Source: Roseovarius sp. THAF27 (lineage in GTDB: Bacteria; Pseudomonadota; Alphaproteobacteria; Rhodobacterales; Rhodobacteraceae). Taken from it: DNA of 64,000 nucleotides. Positions 51,196 through 60,343 of this stretch are shown piece after piece. Under the pieces are notes generated by a model. It was not told the origin of the DNA, did no database searches, and worked only from the letters and a program-made list of their open reading frames with translations. The stretch is taken from positions 2,976,001-3,040,000 of the forward strand of contig NZ_CP045393.1 in assembly GCF_009363655.1 (NCBI RefSeq), given 5' to 3'. A program made the position numbers and the translations under genes. Within the stretch, counting starts at the first letter, position 1. Each line of letters starts with the position of its first letter.

Positions 51196-52197
51196 TCATA
51201 GAATCTCAAGAAACCTACCCGGAGAATGGATTTCTCGTCTGCGTCTGCGCATCCTCACGGGCGTGACGCCATACTGCTCCTTGAACACCGATGCAAAACC
51301 GCTTTGAAATCCGCACGCGATGCCGATTTCCAAGACTTTCAAGTCTGTATTGAGCAACAGGTTTTTCGCGGCACTAAGCCGAAGCCGCCGATAATGATTA
51401 TAAGGCGTTGTGTTCAAGGCCAACCCGAAACGCCGCTCAAGCAAGCGACATGACACGCCAATCCTGGCCGCAATTTCTCCTATGCTGACGGGATCTTCAA
51501 TTTTCGTCTGCATAAGATGGATGGCTTTATCAACGATTTTGTCACCAGAGCCGCTTGCATTTGTTCCTGAAAATGGTTGTGCGGTCTCCGGATCCCGGAC
51601 CTTCTCGTGAAGAAAGATGTCCGCGACGCTGGTTCGGATCCCTGGGGTTGCCAGTTGCCCGACCAAGTTGAGCATTATATCGATCGTTGCCCCCATTCCG
51701 GCACAGGTCACAACGCCCTGGCCTTCGACTGCCAGCGACAACGTCATCTCATCGACAAACCTTGTTTCCCTGATAACCTGCATGTTCTCCCAGTGGGTCG
51801 TATGCAAACCACTATCCCTGTGTTCGCCGATGTATTGCGTCGCGGCTTCGGCGAGGAGATAGACCTCGGTGCCTGCATGTCGGTATCTTGAAACAATCTC
51901 GTGCAAAGCTCGACCTCCGTAGTGAGGATCGGCGTTGCCGATGAAGAACGCCAAGTCCGAGCATGGTCTCTTTGGTACCGTGCTCGTTTCGACAGACAAG
52001 CCACTTGGCGACGCAACCGATCCACCCACAGCCGAATGGAAAGACCAGGAAAAAAGCGTCTTTGCAGCCACCCGGTTGGCGATGCGTATCGTGTCGGTGA
52101 TCGCTGCTAATTCCGACAACACGAAACCTTCCTCGACGACAATGTCGATATGCACGATTCCGGCTGACTTGTTTCGAGCTTGATAAAGGGAGGACAT
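51196..52197 (-). CDS. GlxA-type AraC regulator with DJ-1/PfpI domain
   Basis: About 333 aa. The N-terminal domain (HIDIVVEEGFVLSELAAITDT, FFIGNADPHYGGRALHEIV, VVTCAGMGATIDIMLNLVG) has the class I glutamine amidotransferase/DJ-1 fold used by GlxA, GbdR, DgcR and SouR. The C-terminal AraC HTH is SIGEIAARIGVSCRLLERRF and VLEIGIACGFQSGFASVFKEQYG. GbdR/SouR/DgcR respond to glycine betaine, dimethylglycine or sarcosine, so control of the downstream GcvT/FAD gene is a reasonable inference. ATG at 52197 chosen where homology starts. Gap of 103 bp from the MOSC-reductase gene. Confidence 0.88.
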   Translation of the reverse strand: MSSLYQARNKSAGIVHIDIVVEEGFVLSELAAITDTIRIANRVAAKTLFSWSFHSAVGGSVASPSGLSVETSTVPKRPCSDLAFFIGNADPHYGGRALHEIVSRYRHAGTEVYLLAEAATQYIGEHRDSGLHTTHWENMQVIRETRFVDEMTLSLAVEGQGVVTCAGMGATIDIMLNLVGQLATPGIRTSVADIFLHEKVRDPETAQPFSGTNASGSGDKIVDKAIHLMQTKIEDPVSIGEIAARIGVSCRLLERRFGLALNTTPYNHYRRLRLSAAKNLLLNTDLKVLEIGIACGFQSGFASVFKEQYGVTPVRMRRRRREIHSPGRFLEIL

Positions 52198-52300
52198 CTG
52201 TCGTGAATCCTTTTTCAGGTTTGACAATCGGTTGCACCCAAGTCCGACTGCCAAATGGCTGTATGGAGTCGTCGCGATCGAATTTTGGTTACTGGAAGGC

Positions 52301-54049
52301 TCAAACGTCCAACACAATATCACTCACAGGTACAGAGCAGCACAGCAAGACGCCCTGGTCAGCGTTGCCGGCTCCGCTCACAAGATTCCGCGCGCTGCCT
52401 TCTATAACGGAGCATCTACAAGTGCTGCATAGTCCGGCACGACAATGCGCCGGCAAGGCCAGCCCGTTACGTTCCGCGAAATCAAGAAGTGGTCCGTCTT
52501 CAGCTGACCATTTGGCGCTGAAGCCAGACTTGCTGAAATGCACCGTGAATGGCCCGGATTCCGGAATAGGCAAGAACTCGGTCGACGCGTTTGGCGAAGC
52601 AAAGGTATCGAAGAAAAGTCTGTCGCTCGGCAACCCGGTCTCGGCCGCGACCGTCTCGACAACGCGTTGAAATCCGGTCGGACCGCACATGTGCACATCC
52701 GCCTCGAGTCTGATGGCTGCTTGGATCAGGTCGGTCATATCTGGCTTGCCTTCAATGGCTGCAGGCCTGCCCATCGTATCTCGCGTCAGATATAAACGCG
52801 TCGTCCAGCTGGGCTGTCTTTCCGCCATGGAAAGGACTTCATCCCAAAGGGCAAGTTGCGCGGCACTTCGTGCTACATGAATCACATGGACAGATCGTTC
52901 GTATCCAGACCGCTCCAGGGCCGCAAGTTTGGTGATAGTTGGAGTGAGCCCTATACCAGCACTGATGAGCATCACCGCACGGCTTTCGGGATTCAGCGTG
53001 GTGGGCCCGAAAGGTCCAGATATTGTGACCAATTGTCCAACCTTGAGCTTGTGCAGAAAATTCGAGCCTACCCCTGTGTCGCGTTTGACGGTGATACGCA
53101 GATGCCCTTCACGTCGTCCTGAAATCGTGTAGCGCCTCCAGTCCCCCTTTTGCGACAACCCGTGTAGAGCAAGGTGTTGCCCCGGCACCAAGTCATCCAG
53201 AGAACCAGAACGGACGAGCGGATCCTCCAACCATATCGAGATCACATCCTCCGCTTCCCGTTCAACCGCGCAGACGGTCGCGCTCCTGGGCCACTCCGCA
53301 GGTGGCGGCGCCTTTTTCACTTGCGCGGCCGCCGGAAGCCTTTCAGGGAACTTATGTTCAGACAGGCTGACGCCCGTTCCGCGGCGTACTGTGCCCTGTC
53401 GTTCGACATTCGCATAGATCCCGCAAAACATGGAGCCGAAATGCTTCATAAGTTGTGCCGGGACGTTGACGTCGCGCGCACCGGAATTCGGATTGACGGA
53501 TGTGGCACTGCAGCGTCGCATGGGGCGGATGATCGACAACAGGGCATCACCAGTCCAAATCCCTCGGCCAAGCCAAGTAAACTCGGTGAAAGGTTCGGCA
53601 TTGATGTAGATATTCGCCCTAAACCGAAGCGGGTCGAGGTCTGTGCCAACCAATCCAGACAACACCTTGATTGTTTCGACGTTGACAATGGACAGCATGG
53701 CGTCCGGATAATCCCAATGTCCGAGTCCATCGTGCCTCGAAACGACTTCGGCATCCTCGCCAAATTCATTTCTTACCCTCCCTGGATCGCCAAGGATATC
53801 TCTCTCAAAGCCACCTTCCGGCCCGAACAACTTTATCCCGTCAGTGCCATCCCCTGGCTTATAGCTCGTGAGCCCTGGCCTCGTCGCGAGTTGGTGGAAT
53901 GCCGCGTCGTCACCCCCGGCCAATCCATTTTTTATCCCGATGCCACGATCTCCTATGATCCCATGGTCGACGCGCAGGGTGACTTCATCGAGAACGCGTC
54001 CCGCGAATCCCTTAATCGGGTAATAGTGGAGTGAAACAATTTCAGTCAC
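52301..54049 (-). CDS. MOSC domain - ferredoxin reductase - 2Fe-2S ferredoxin fusion
   Basis: Three-domain redox protein of 582 aa. Residues ~1-235 are a MOSC domain (SLHYYPIKGF, FTEFTWLGRGIWTGDALL), ~250-480 an FAD/NAD-binding ferredoxin reductase (YTISGRREGHLRITVKRD, LISAGIGLTPTITKLAAL, DVHMCGPTGFQRVVE), ~500-582 a plant-type ferredoxin with ligands in CRAGLCSTCRC and a later LLCC. MOSC proteins bind molybdenum cofactor-related groups; the FNR-Fd half can deliver electrons to an oxygenase or demethylase. GTG start overlaps the stop of the proline-racemase-family gene by 8 bases, so they are coupled. Partner oxidase not identified. Confidence 0.88.
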   Translation of the reverse strand: MTEIVSLHYYPIKGFAGRVLDEVTLRVDHGIIGDRGIGIKNGLAGGDDAAFHQLATRPGLTSYKPGDGTDGIKLFGPEGGFERDILGDPGRVRNEFGEDAEVVSRHDGLGHWDYPDAMLSIVNVETIKVLSGLVGTDLDPLRFRANIYINAEPFTEFTWLGRGIWTGDALLSIIRPMRRCSATSVNPNSGARDVNVPAQLMKHFGSMFCGIYANVERQGTVRRGTGVSLSEHKFPERLPAAAQVKKAPPPAEWPRSATVCAVEREAEDVISIWLEDPLVRSGSLDDLVPGQHLALHGLSQKGDWRRYTISGRREGHLRITVKRDTGVGSNFLHKLKVGQLVTISGPFGPTTLNPESRAVMLISAGIGLTPTITKLAALERSGYERSVHVIHVARSAAQLALWDEVLSMAERQPSWTTRLYLTRDTMGRPAAIEGKPDMTDLIQAAIRLEADVHMCGPTGFQRVVETVAAETGLPSDRLFFDTFASPNASTEFLPIPESGPFTVHFSKSGFSAKWSAEDGPLLDFAERNGLALPAHCRAGLCSTCRCSVIEGSARNLVSGAGNADQGVLLCCSVPVSDIVLDV

Positions 54050-55160
54050 TTTCTCGCACCCAAGCTTCTCCTTGTGCGTTGGACAAACTCACACCGGACA
54101 TCAGAACCAGCTCCCGCAATCCGTCGCCCGGTGTCAAAGGATCATCGAAGTCGATCAAAAGCCGAGAGTGCATGGTAATCCAGCCGGAACCCGTAACTGC
54201 CGCCTTTACTCCCTGGTGCCCATGATACTCAGTGAACTCCGTAACCGCGACGCGAAGTTCTGTTCCGAAAATTGAAATCGTTCGCAATGTATCACCGGCA
54301 GACAGCTCGCCTCTGTCTACAGACTGCGCAATAGCCGCGGTCGACGGCACGCCGGCGGGACATCGGCAAACACTTGAAAGAGGATATTCGTAACAGCACA
54401 ACTTCCGTTCATGGCAGCCGTCAGAACCTGTCTCGACTTGCCCTGCAAAAATCAGGAATGAAAGCGGTTCTTCGTCTCCGAACTCAGGATGCACAGGGCG
54501 ACATGTTTTTCGAGCTTCCGCGATGAATGCTTTGGCGAACCTGACAAGCTCGTCCTCATCTTCGCGATTTAGACTGAAACCCAAGGCATCGGCGTTCACG
54601 ATAGGGTAAAACGCCCCTGTCCAGGCCAGGTCGAACGAAACCGTCCCCCACTCCGGCAATTCGATTTTGAGATCACGTTCGGCGACATACGAAGGCGTTT
54701 GAGCTTCATATGTAACCTCCCGGACGCGACCTGCTCTGGTGGTCACCGCTACTTCTATGAGTCCACCGGGTGCTTCAAGTATGATACGGTTGGGTCCGTC
54801 CTGAACCGGAATTCGGCCCATTTCAATAAGCGCTATCACCGTGCTCATCGTATTTGTTCCGGATATCAGTGGATATCCCATGCGCTCCATAATTATGAAG
54901 CCGGCGGCAGCACTTGGATGAACAGCCGGCACGACCAAGTCAGCGAAAATAGAAGGATGTCCGCCACGCGGTTCATGCAACAGCAACTGGCGCAAGCCAT
55001 CGGCGTTGGTCCTGAGATACTTCATTTGGTCGAGCACCGTACTGCCCGGTAATGCCGCTACTCCACCCAATACAATTCTGTGGAGGTCCCCTCCCACGTG
55101 GACATCAACCACGTCGAGTGTGGCGGGATACTGACCAATCAAATTCACCGACGTATTCAC
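54042..55160 (-). CDS. Proline racemase superfamily protein (hydroxyproline epimerase/dehydratase type)
   Basis: About 372 aa. Family landmarks: DVVDVHVGGDLHRIV, FADLVVPAVHPSAAAGFII, and the two active-site regions. The first reads LISGTNTMST (Ser in place of the usual first Cys of MCGH), the second SSVCRCPAGVPSTA (Cys retained). A Ser/Cys pair has been associated with proteins acting as trans-3-hydroxyproline dehydratases and/or 4-hydroxyproline epimerases rather than proline racemases. GTG at 55160 has GGAG upstream. Overlaps the MOSC-reductase gene and follows the SDR gene by 32 bp. A role in (hydroxy)proline-derivative catabolism is inferred from motif and neighbours. Confidence 0.85.
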   Translation of the reverse strand: MNTSVNLIGQYPATLDVVDVHVGGDLHRIVLGGVAALPGSTVLDQMKYLRTNADGLRQLLLHEPRGGHPSIFADLVVPAVHPSAAAGFIIMERMGYPLISGTNTMSTVIALIEMGRIPVQDGPNRIILEAPGGLIEVAVTTRAGRVREVTYEAQTPSYVAERDLKIELPEWGTVSFDLAWTGAFYPIVNADALGFSLNREDEDELVRFAKAFIAEARKTCRPVHPEFGDEEPLSFLIFAGQVETGSDGCHERKLCCYEYPLSSVCRCPAGVPSTAAIAQSVDRGELSAGDTLRTISIFGTELRVAVTEFTEYHGHQGVKAAVTGSGWITMHSRLLIDFDDPLTPGDGLRELVLMSGVSLSNAQGEAWVRESD

Positions 55161-55192
55161 ATGAAACTCCGTGCGCTCTTTGGTGTTCCTGT

Positions 55193-55954
55193 TCACCGAA
55201 CGTAGTCGGCCCCGGTGATATCGACCGTTGATCCGGTCGCGTGTCGGCAACGGCCACTGGCGAGGAAAGCGACCATTGCGGCCACGTCACTTGGGGGCGT
55301 GATCTCTCGCATCGGCAATGACGATGTGACGGCTTCTTCGCCATGGACCGAAATGTGGTCTTCGGCCATCGCTGTTCTTACCCAGCCCGGCGCAAGCGCA
55401 TATGCCAGGATGTTTTCATGCGCATACCCGCGGGCGATCCCCTTGGTCAGCGCCAATAGGCCTCCCTTCGCCGCTCCGTACGCAAGGTGGTCTGGATTGT
55501 CGCCTCGATGAGACGACCTGCTGGCCATGTTGATGATGATACCACCGTCGTTTGCTTGGAAGTGCAGGATCGCAAGACGACACAAGTCCGCCGAAGCCTG
55601 AAGGTTGATCTGAAGATTGTCGTCCCATCCTTTTTGCCAGGTTGCGGCATCTGCGATTGGCGATCCGATATACGCGCCAACATTGTTCACCAAGACATCA
55701 ATCCGTCCGTGTTTCGAAGTCGCGGCGTTCCAGAGATCACCTGCCCCTGAACCTAATGCCAAGTCTGCTTGCTCGACCGATAGTCGATCGCGAAACCTGT
55801 CCGCCATGGCATTCGCAGAAGAGGTATCCCGCCCATAGTGGCCGATAACGAATGCGCCCTCGGTATGTAATGCGTCCACGATCGCGGCACCGATACCACG
55901 TGTGGCTCCCGTCACGAGGACGGTCTTGCCTTCAAGTGGCGCTTTTACGAGCAT
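55193..55954 (-). CDS. Short-chain dehydrogenase/reductase
   Basis: About 253 aa. NAD(P) loop LVTGATRGIGAAIV, LVNNVGAYI, active-site Ser in IINMASRSSH, YGAAKGGLLALTK (YxxxK) and the C-terminal GSTVDITGADYVR. ATG at 55954 chosen at the protein homology start. First gene of the SDR-racemase-MOSC cluster. Likely oxidises or reduces a hydroxylated intermediate; specificity not visible. Confidence 0.9.
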   Translation of the reverse strand: MLVKAPLEGKTVLVTGATRGIGAAIVDALHTEGAFVIGHYGRDTSSANAMADRFRDRLSVEQADLALGSGAGDLWNAATSKHGRIDVLVNNVGAYIGSPIADAATWQKGWDDNLQINLQASADLCRLAILHFQANDGGIIINMASRSSHRGDNPDHLAYGAAKGGLLALTKGIARGYAHENILAYALAPGWVRTAMAEDHISVHGEEAVTSSLPMREITPPSDVAAMVAFLASGRCRHATGSTVDITGADYVR

Positions 55955-56048
55955 CTGATTATTCCCATTTTGGTTACCAGGGTCCAGCCGAACCGCACGC
56001 GCGGTCACCTTTGTCTATCGGTCAAGGGGCCGTTATAAGGTTCAATGA

Positions 56049-56077
56049 CTTGCCCGGCGCCGAAAGCGCCGGGCAAG
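56049..56077 (-). terminator. Strong 12-bp hairpin after the binding-protein gene
   Basis: CTTGCCCGGCGC (56049-56060) and GCGCCGGGCAAG (56066-56077) pair perfectly around 5 bases (TTTCG on the minus strand). It follows the stop of the solute-binding protein gene (minus strand) without a T-run, so it may be a partial terminator or mRNA-stabilising stem that lets the binding protein be made in excess. Confidence 0.65.
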
Positions 56078-56126
56078 CTGGCCGGGCGGACACACCGCTA
56101 CGCGGGTGTCCACCTGCGGCAGGGAG

Positions 56127-57728
56127 CTACGCGAACCACCAGCGCTCAGTTGCGCGGTTGCCATCGAGTTGCCAGTTGGCCGAGAGGTTCGGGCCATGCG
56201 CGACGTTCTTGCGACGCAGGTACACATGGTTATTGAAGTAAGGGATGACGGTCGACCCGTCGTCGCGCACGATCATCTGCATTTCGGCGTACATCTGGCC
56301 CCGCTTCGCCTGATCCAACTCACCACGCGCCGCGATCAGAAGCTCATTGAACCGGTCATGTTGGAAATGCGACTCGTTCCAAGGAGCGCCCTGAGCATAT
56401 GCGGTCGAGAACATGACGTCCGCTGTTGGCCGCCCGCCCCACTGGACCATGCAGAACGGCTTCTTGAGCCAGACATCCGAATAGTATCCATCGTTAGGTT
56501 CGCGCACCACCTCGAGGTTGATCCCGATCTTGGCGAGTTGCTCTCGATAGAGCACAGCCGCATCGACTGCGCCTGAACCAACAACGTCAGCAGAGCTGAG
56601 TTTGACCGAGACGTTTTCAAGTCCCGCCTTCTTCAGGTGGAACTTGGCTTTGTCGATGTCGTATTCCCGTTGCTCCATCTCATGGTAATAGGGCAGCACG
56701 GACGAAATCGGGTGATCGTTACCAAGCGAGCCGTATCCGAAGAGGATTTTGTCCAGAAGCTCCTGGCGGTCAATGCCATATTTGAATGCCAAACGGGCAT
56801 CGTTGCTGGTGAACGGTTCAACGTCCATATGCATCGGCATCGAGACATGCGCCCAGCTGGTGACGTTGTCGATTTCGATGTCTTGGTTGCGCGAAAGCAA
56901 CTGGAGCGTCTTCAACTCGGCACCATCGACGGCGTGGACATCTCCGGTGAGTACTGCCGTCTGACGTGCGTTCGGATCATTGAGGACAATGATTTCGGCA
57001 GAGTCAAAGTTACCTCTGCCCTCCTTGAAGTAGTTCGGATTGCGCCGGTATACGGCCCGAATTCCGGGCTCGAAGTTTTCCAGGATGTACGCGCCAGTGC
57101 CGACACCGGAGCGCCAGTCTACGCCGTCGCCATCTTTCGGCAGGATGTTGAGGTGGTAGTCCGTCAGAACGAATGGAAAGTCGGCATTCGCGGACGCGAG
57201 CTTGAAGACGACCGCATTTTTCCCGTCCGCGCTTACATCCTCGATTGGCTCGAGAAGCGCCTTTGCAGCCGATACGCTGTTCTCGCCACGGTGAAGGTTG
57301 ATTGAAGCAACCACATCTTCCGCGTCCACTGTTTTGCCGTTGTGGAATTCGACGCCATCACGCAGCTTGAAACGCCATTCCGTGGCGTCCGCGTTGGGCT
57401 CCCAGGTTTCAGCCAAGTCGCCCGCGATTTCATTTTCCGGGCTAATCTCTGTCAGGAAGTTCCTGAGCGTATGTGCGACGTGAATCTGGAACTGGTTGGT
57501 GGTCTGAGCCGGATTAAGCGTGTCAGATGTGCCACCCTGGGAAATACCGACCTTGAAATGCCCCCCGGTCTGGGGTGTCTGGGCCAGAGCGCGTTCAGCC
57601 ATTGTCAGCGCCGTGGAACTTGCGATCCCTGTCGCCAAGACCGACCGAATGAATTGTCTGCGGTCGATCGATCCGGCCTTCAGGCGGGTCTCCAGACCGT
57701 TCAGATGATGCTTTAGTTTCGTCTCCAT
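56127..57728 (-). CDS. Peptide/opine-type ABC solute-binding protein (family 5)
   Basis: Extracytoplasmic solute-binding protein family 5 (DppA/OppA type), about 533 aa. N-terminal Tat-like signal (DRRQFIRSVLATGIASSTAL). Family segments: SDTLNPAQTTNQFQIHVAHT, TEISPENEIAGDLAETWEPN, ATEWRFKLRDGVEFHNGKTV, VGTGAYILENFEPG and ARLAFKYGIDRQELL. ATG at 57728 has GGAGGAAG upstream; the longer frame is not coding. No permease or ATPase gene is adjacent, so it depends on a transporter encoded elsewhere. Follows the MDR gene by 94 bp. Confidence 0.9.
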   Translation of the reverse strand: METKLKHHLNGLETRLKAGSIDRRQFIRSVLATGIASSTALTMAERALAQTPQTGGHFKVGISQGGTSDTLNPAQTTNQFQIHVAHTLRNFLTEISPENEIAGDLAETWEPNADATEWRFKLRDGVEFHNGKTVDAEDVVASINLHRGENSVSAAKALLEPIEDVSADGKNAVVFKLASANADFPFVLTDYHLNILPKDGDGVDWRSGVGTGAYILENFEPGIRAVYRRNPNYFKEGRGNFDSAEIIVLNDPNARQTAVLTGDVHAVDGAELKTLQLLSRNQDIEIDNVTSWAHVSMPMHMDVEPFTSNDARLAFKYGIDRQELLDKILFGYGSLGNDHPISSVLPYYHEMEQREYDIDKAKFHLKKAGLENVSVKLSSADVVGSGAVDAAVLYREQLAKIGINLEVVREPNDGYYSDVWLKKPFCMVQWGGRPTADVMFSTAYAQGAPWNESHFQHDRFNELLIAARGELDQAKRGQMYAEMQMIVRDDGSTVIPYFNNHVYLRRKNVAHGPNLSANWQLDGNRATERWWFA

Positions 57729-57822
57729 GTCTTCCTCCTTTGATGGACTTTGTCCGAGCTTCTGTCTTGGTTTCTGTGCGGCCGTCAGGCGCGCCGCCGT
57801 GGGCCTGGATTTTCCAGGCGGG

Positions 57823-58854
57823 TTACTCACCGACTTTCTCTGGCAAGAGGGCTGTGTGGTTGAGCCCTCCGGCATCTGCTTGGGCGTGTGAAATGGCAGC
57901 GTGTATTTCGGGCAGCGCGAAACACGACGCCGTAAATGGCGAGAGATCCAACCGCCCATCCACGATCAGACCAAAAAGGCGATGGAGCGTGTCGCGGGTG
58001 AACCAGAACGACCCGACGAGCGCATTTCCATTCCGCATCAGAAGCGATGCATCGACCGGCAATGGCGCCGTCAAGGCACCGACGAAACTGGCCACGCCAT
58101 ACCGACGCAGCCGACTGATCAGACTTTCAGTCACTTGAGTGGTCTCTCCGGATGCGCAATCCAGCAACATGTCGATCTTCGCGCCATCCGTGGGATCCCC
58201 AATGCGAACGCGTTCGGGATCAAGGGCCACCAGGTTCTGCAAAACGCCTTCACGTCGGCCAAAAACCTGCACCTCGGCGGCACCAAGCGCCAGGGCCACA
58301 GCGGCGGCACCCGCACCGACCTGCCCGGTGGCGCCGTTGATCGCCAGCACTGTGCCAGGGCGAAACCCACCCCGCTCCAGACCCGCCAGCGCGGTGCCGA
58401 ACCAGCCAAGGCGACAAAGGATCTCGGGTGGAGCACCGATTTCATCCGGGATCGAGACAAAATTGTCTTCCGGCGCGTGGATCAGGTTCGCGAAACTCCC
58501 GTCAGGCCAAGCAGACATCGCCTCTTGAGCGCCCGGCGCCACCGCGAAACACCCGAGGAAACCGTGGTCCTCCCGCGGCACGTCCGGGTCATTGCTGCCC
58601 GTGTAGGCATCAAAGTAGACACGTTGCCCGGGCATCAACCCGCCTGATGCTCGCTCCACAACGCCGATTGCGCATTGGCCGGGAATAAAGGGACGCGGCG
58701 GGGTCATCCAAGCGCCGGACGGCAACGCCGCCATATAGGAAGCCACGAACGCGGCCTGCATCCTCACGATGGCCCCACCTTCTCGCAAGTCGGGCGCATC
58801 GATGTCTTGAGTGATGAAATCGTTGTTGTTTTCGATGATACGAACAGCTTGCAT
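57823..58854 (-). CDS. MDR (zinc-type alcohol dehydrogenase-like) oxidoreductase
   Basis: About 343 aa. GroES-like N-terminal half (FIPGQCAIGVVERASGGLMPGQRV) and cofactor loop INGATGQVGAGAAAVALALG, with VFGRREG binding the NADP phosphate side. Typical structural-zinc Cys residues are not obvious. ATG at 58854 is chosen because GGAG lies 6 bases upstream. Situated 13 bp downstream of the aldehyde dehydrogenase stop, within the LysR-controlled operon. Substrate not visible. Confidence 0.85.
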   Translation of the reverse strand: MQAVRIIENNNDFITQDIDAPDLREGGAIVRMQAAFVASYMAALPSGAWMTPPRPFIPGQCAIGVVERASGGLMPGQRVYFDAYTGSNDPDVPREDHGFLGCFAVAPGAQEAMSAWPDGSFANLIHAPEDNFVSIPDEIGAPPEILCRLGWFGTALAGLERGGFRPGTVLAINGATGQVGAGAAAVALALGAAEVQVFGRREGVLQNLVALDPERVRIGDPTDGAKIDMLLDCASGETTQVTESLISRLRRYGVASFVGALTAPLPVDASLLMRNGNALVGSFWFTRDTLHRLFGLIVDGRLDLSPFTASCFALPEIHAAISHAQADAGGLNHTALLPEKVGE

Positions 58855-58867
58855 GGACATCTCCGAT

Positions 58868-60343
58868 CTATCCCGTGAGGTCGATCCAAATGGTCTTCAA
58901 CTCGGTGTATTGCTCGTGAGCGTGCAGACCGTTGTCGCGCCCACCGAAGCCGGACGCCTTGAAGCCGCCGAAAGGCGTGGAGATTTCGCCTTCACTGTAG
59001 CTGTTGACGGAAACAGTACCGGCCTCGAGCTGACGCGCGCACCGATGCGCCTTCGCCACATCTGTAGTATAGAGCGTCGCCGCCAGCCCGTACGGAGTGG
59101 CATTGGCGAGCTCGATCGCCTCTTCATCGGTCGATGCCCTGGTGACCGCCAAGACGGGGCCAAAAATCTCTTCCTGGAAGATCGTCATTTCTCGCGTGAC
59201 GTCCGCGAAAATCGTCGGTTGAAATTCCAGTCCTTCACCCGCCTGACCGCCGCAAACGATGCGGGCTCCTTCGTCCAAGCCCGCGCGCACGAGGCTTGAC
59301 ACCTTGGTAAAGTGGTCCTGGCTCACCAAGGGGCCATTCCGGGTTTCAGGATTCAATGGATCTCCCACGGACCAGGCCGCCGCCTGATGACGCAAGGCCT
59401 CGACCAAATCGTCATGCACGGACTCGTGCACGATGATGCGGCTGTTGGCCGTGCAATTTTCTCCCATGTTCCAGAAGATTGCGTTCGCCTGAAGTTCGGC
59501 GATGCGGCCAATGTCGCGGGCATCTTCCAGCACGACCGCCGCACTTTTGCCGCCCATTTCCAGGCAGACTTCTTTCATGTTCGACTGGGCTGCATACTCA
59601 AGAAACTTCCGACCGACCTCCGTGGAACCAGTAAAGGTCAGCGCGTCAACGCCCACGTGGCGCCCGAGGGGTTCTCCCACGTCTGGCCCCATCCCAGTAA
59701 GCACATTCAGCACACCCGCCGGAACGCCCGCCTCGATGGCCAGCTCGGCAATCCTGAGCGCGGTCAGACTGGTCTGCTCGGCAGGCTTCACGATCACGGA
59801 GTTGCCCGTGGCCAGCGCCGGACCGATCTTCCACGCCATCATCATGAGTGGGAAGTTCCAAGGCAGAACAGCCGCAACTACTCCAACAGGTTCACGGACG
59901 ATCAACCCCACGGCGTCTGGTGAAGACGGTGCAACCTGATCGTATATCTTATCCTGGGCCTCGGCGTGCCAGCGGATACAGCGCGCGGTTTCCGGTACGT
60001 CGATTTCAAGGCAGTCGGTGATCGGCTTGCCGGCATCGAGCGCTTCGATCACGGCCAGTTCGGTCAGGTTGTCCTCGATCAATCCTGCAAATCGGATCAA
60101 GACGTCCTTGCGCTCCGATGGATGCAGGCAGGACCAGACTCCCGACCGGAAAGCGGCGCGCGCGGCGGCGACCGCGATATCGACATCGGCATCGTCGCAG
60201 AGGGGCAGCTCTGCCAGAACCTCCCCTGTCGCCGGATTTGCCGTTTCGAAAGTCTTGCCAGACCGTGCATCACACCACTCGCCATCGACAAACGCCTTCG
60301 AAGGCAGGGAGATCTGCTTTGCAATTGCGCGGTAGTCGGTCAT
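58868..60343 (-). CDS. NAD(P)-dependent aldehyde dehydrogenase (PuuC-like)
   Basis: Aldehyde dehydrogenase of 491 aa with PWNFPLMMMAWKIGPAL, FTGSTEVGRKFL, LEMGGKSAAVV (general base Glu) and GENCTANSRIIV (catalytic Cys), and ending FGGFKASGFGGRDNGLHAHEQYTE. The pattern fits the gamma-glutamyl-gamma-aminobutyraldehyde/4-guanidinobutyraldehyde dehydrogenase (PuuC/KauB) branch. ATG overlaps the stop of the DapA-like gene by 4 bases. It may oxidise the semialdehyde formed by the upstream lyase. Confidence 0.92.
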   Translation of the reverse strand: MTDYRAIAKQISLPSKAFVDGEWCDARSGKTFETANPATGEVLAELPLCDDADVDIAVAAARAAFRSGVWSCLHPSERKDVLIRFAGLIEDNLTELAVIEALDAGKPITDCLEIDVPETARCIRWHAEAQDKIYDQVAPSSPDAVGLIVREPVGVVAAVLPWNFPLMMMAWKIGPALATGNSVIVKPAEQTSLTALRIAELAIEAGVPAGVLNVLTGMGPDVGEPLGRHVGVDALTFTGSTEVGRKFLEYAAQSNMKEVCLEMGGKSAAVVLEDARDIGRIAELQANAIFWNMGENCTANSRIIVHESVHDDLVEALRHQAAAWSVGDPLNPETRNGPLVSQDHFTKVSSLVRAGLDEGARIVCGGQAGEGLEFQPTIFADVTREMTIFQEEIFGPVLAVTRASTDEEAIELANATPYGLAATLYTTDVAKAHRCARQLEAGTVSVNSYSEGEISTPFGGFKASGFGGRDNGLHAHEQYTELKTIWIDLTG

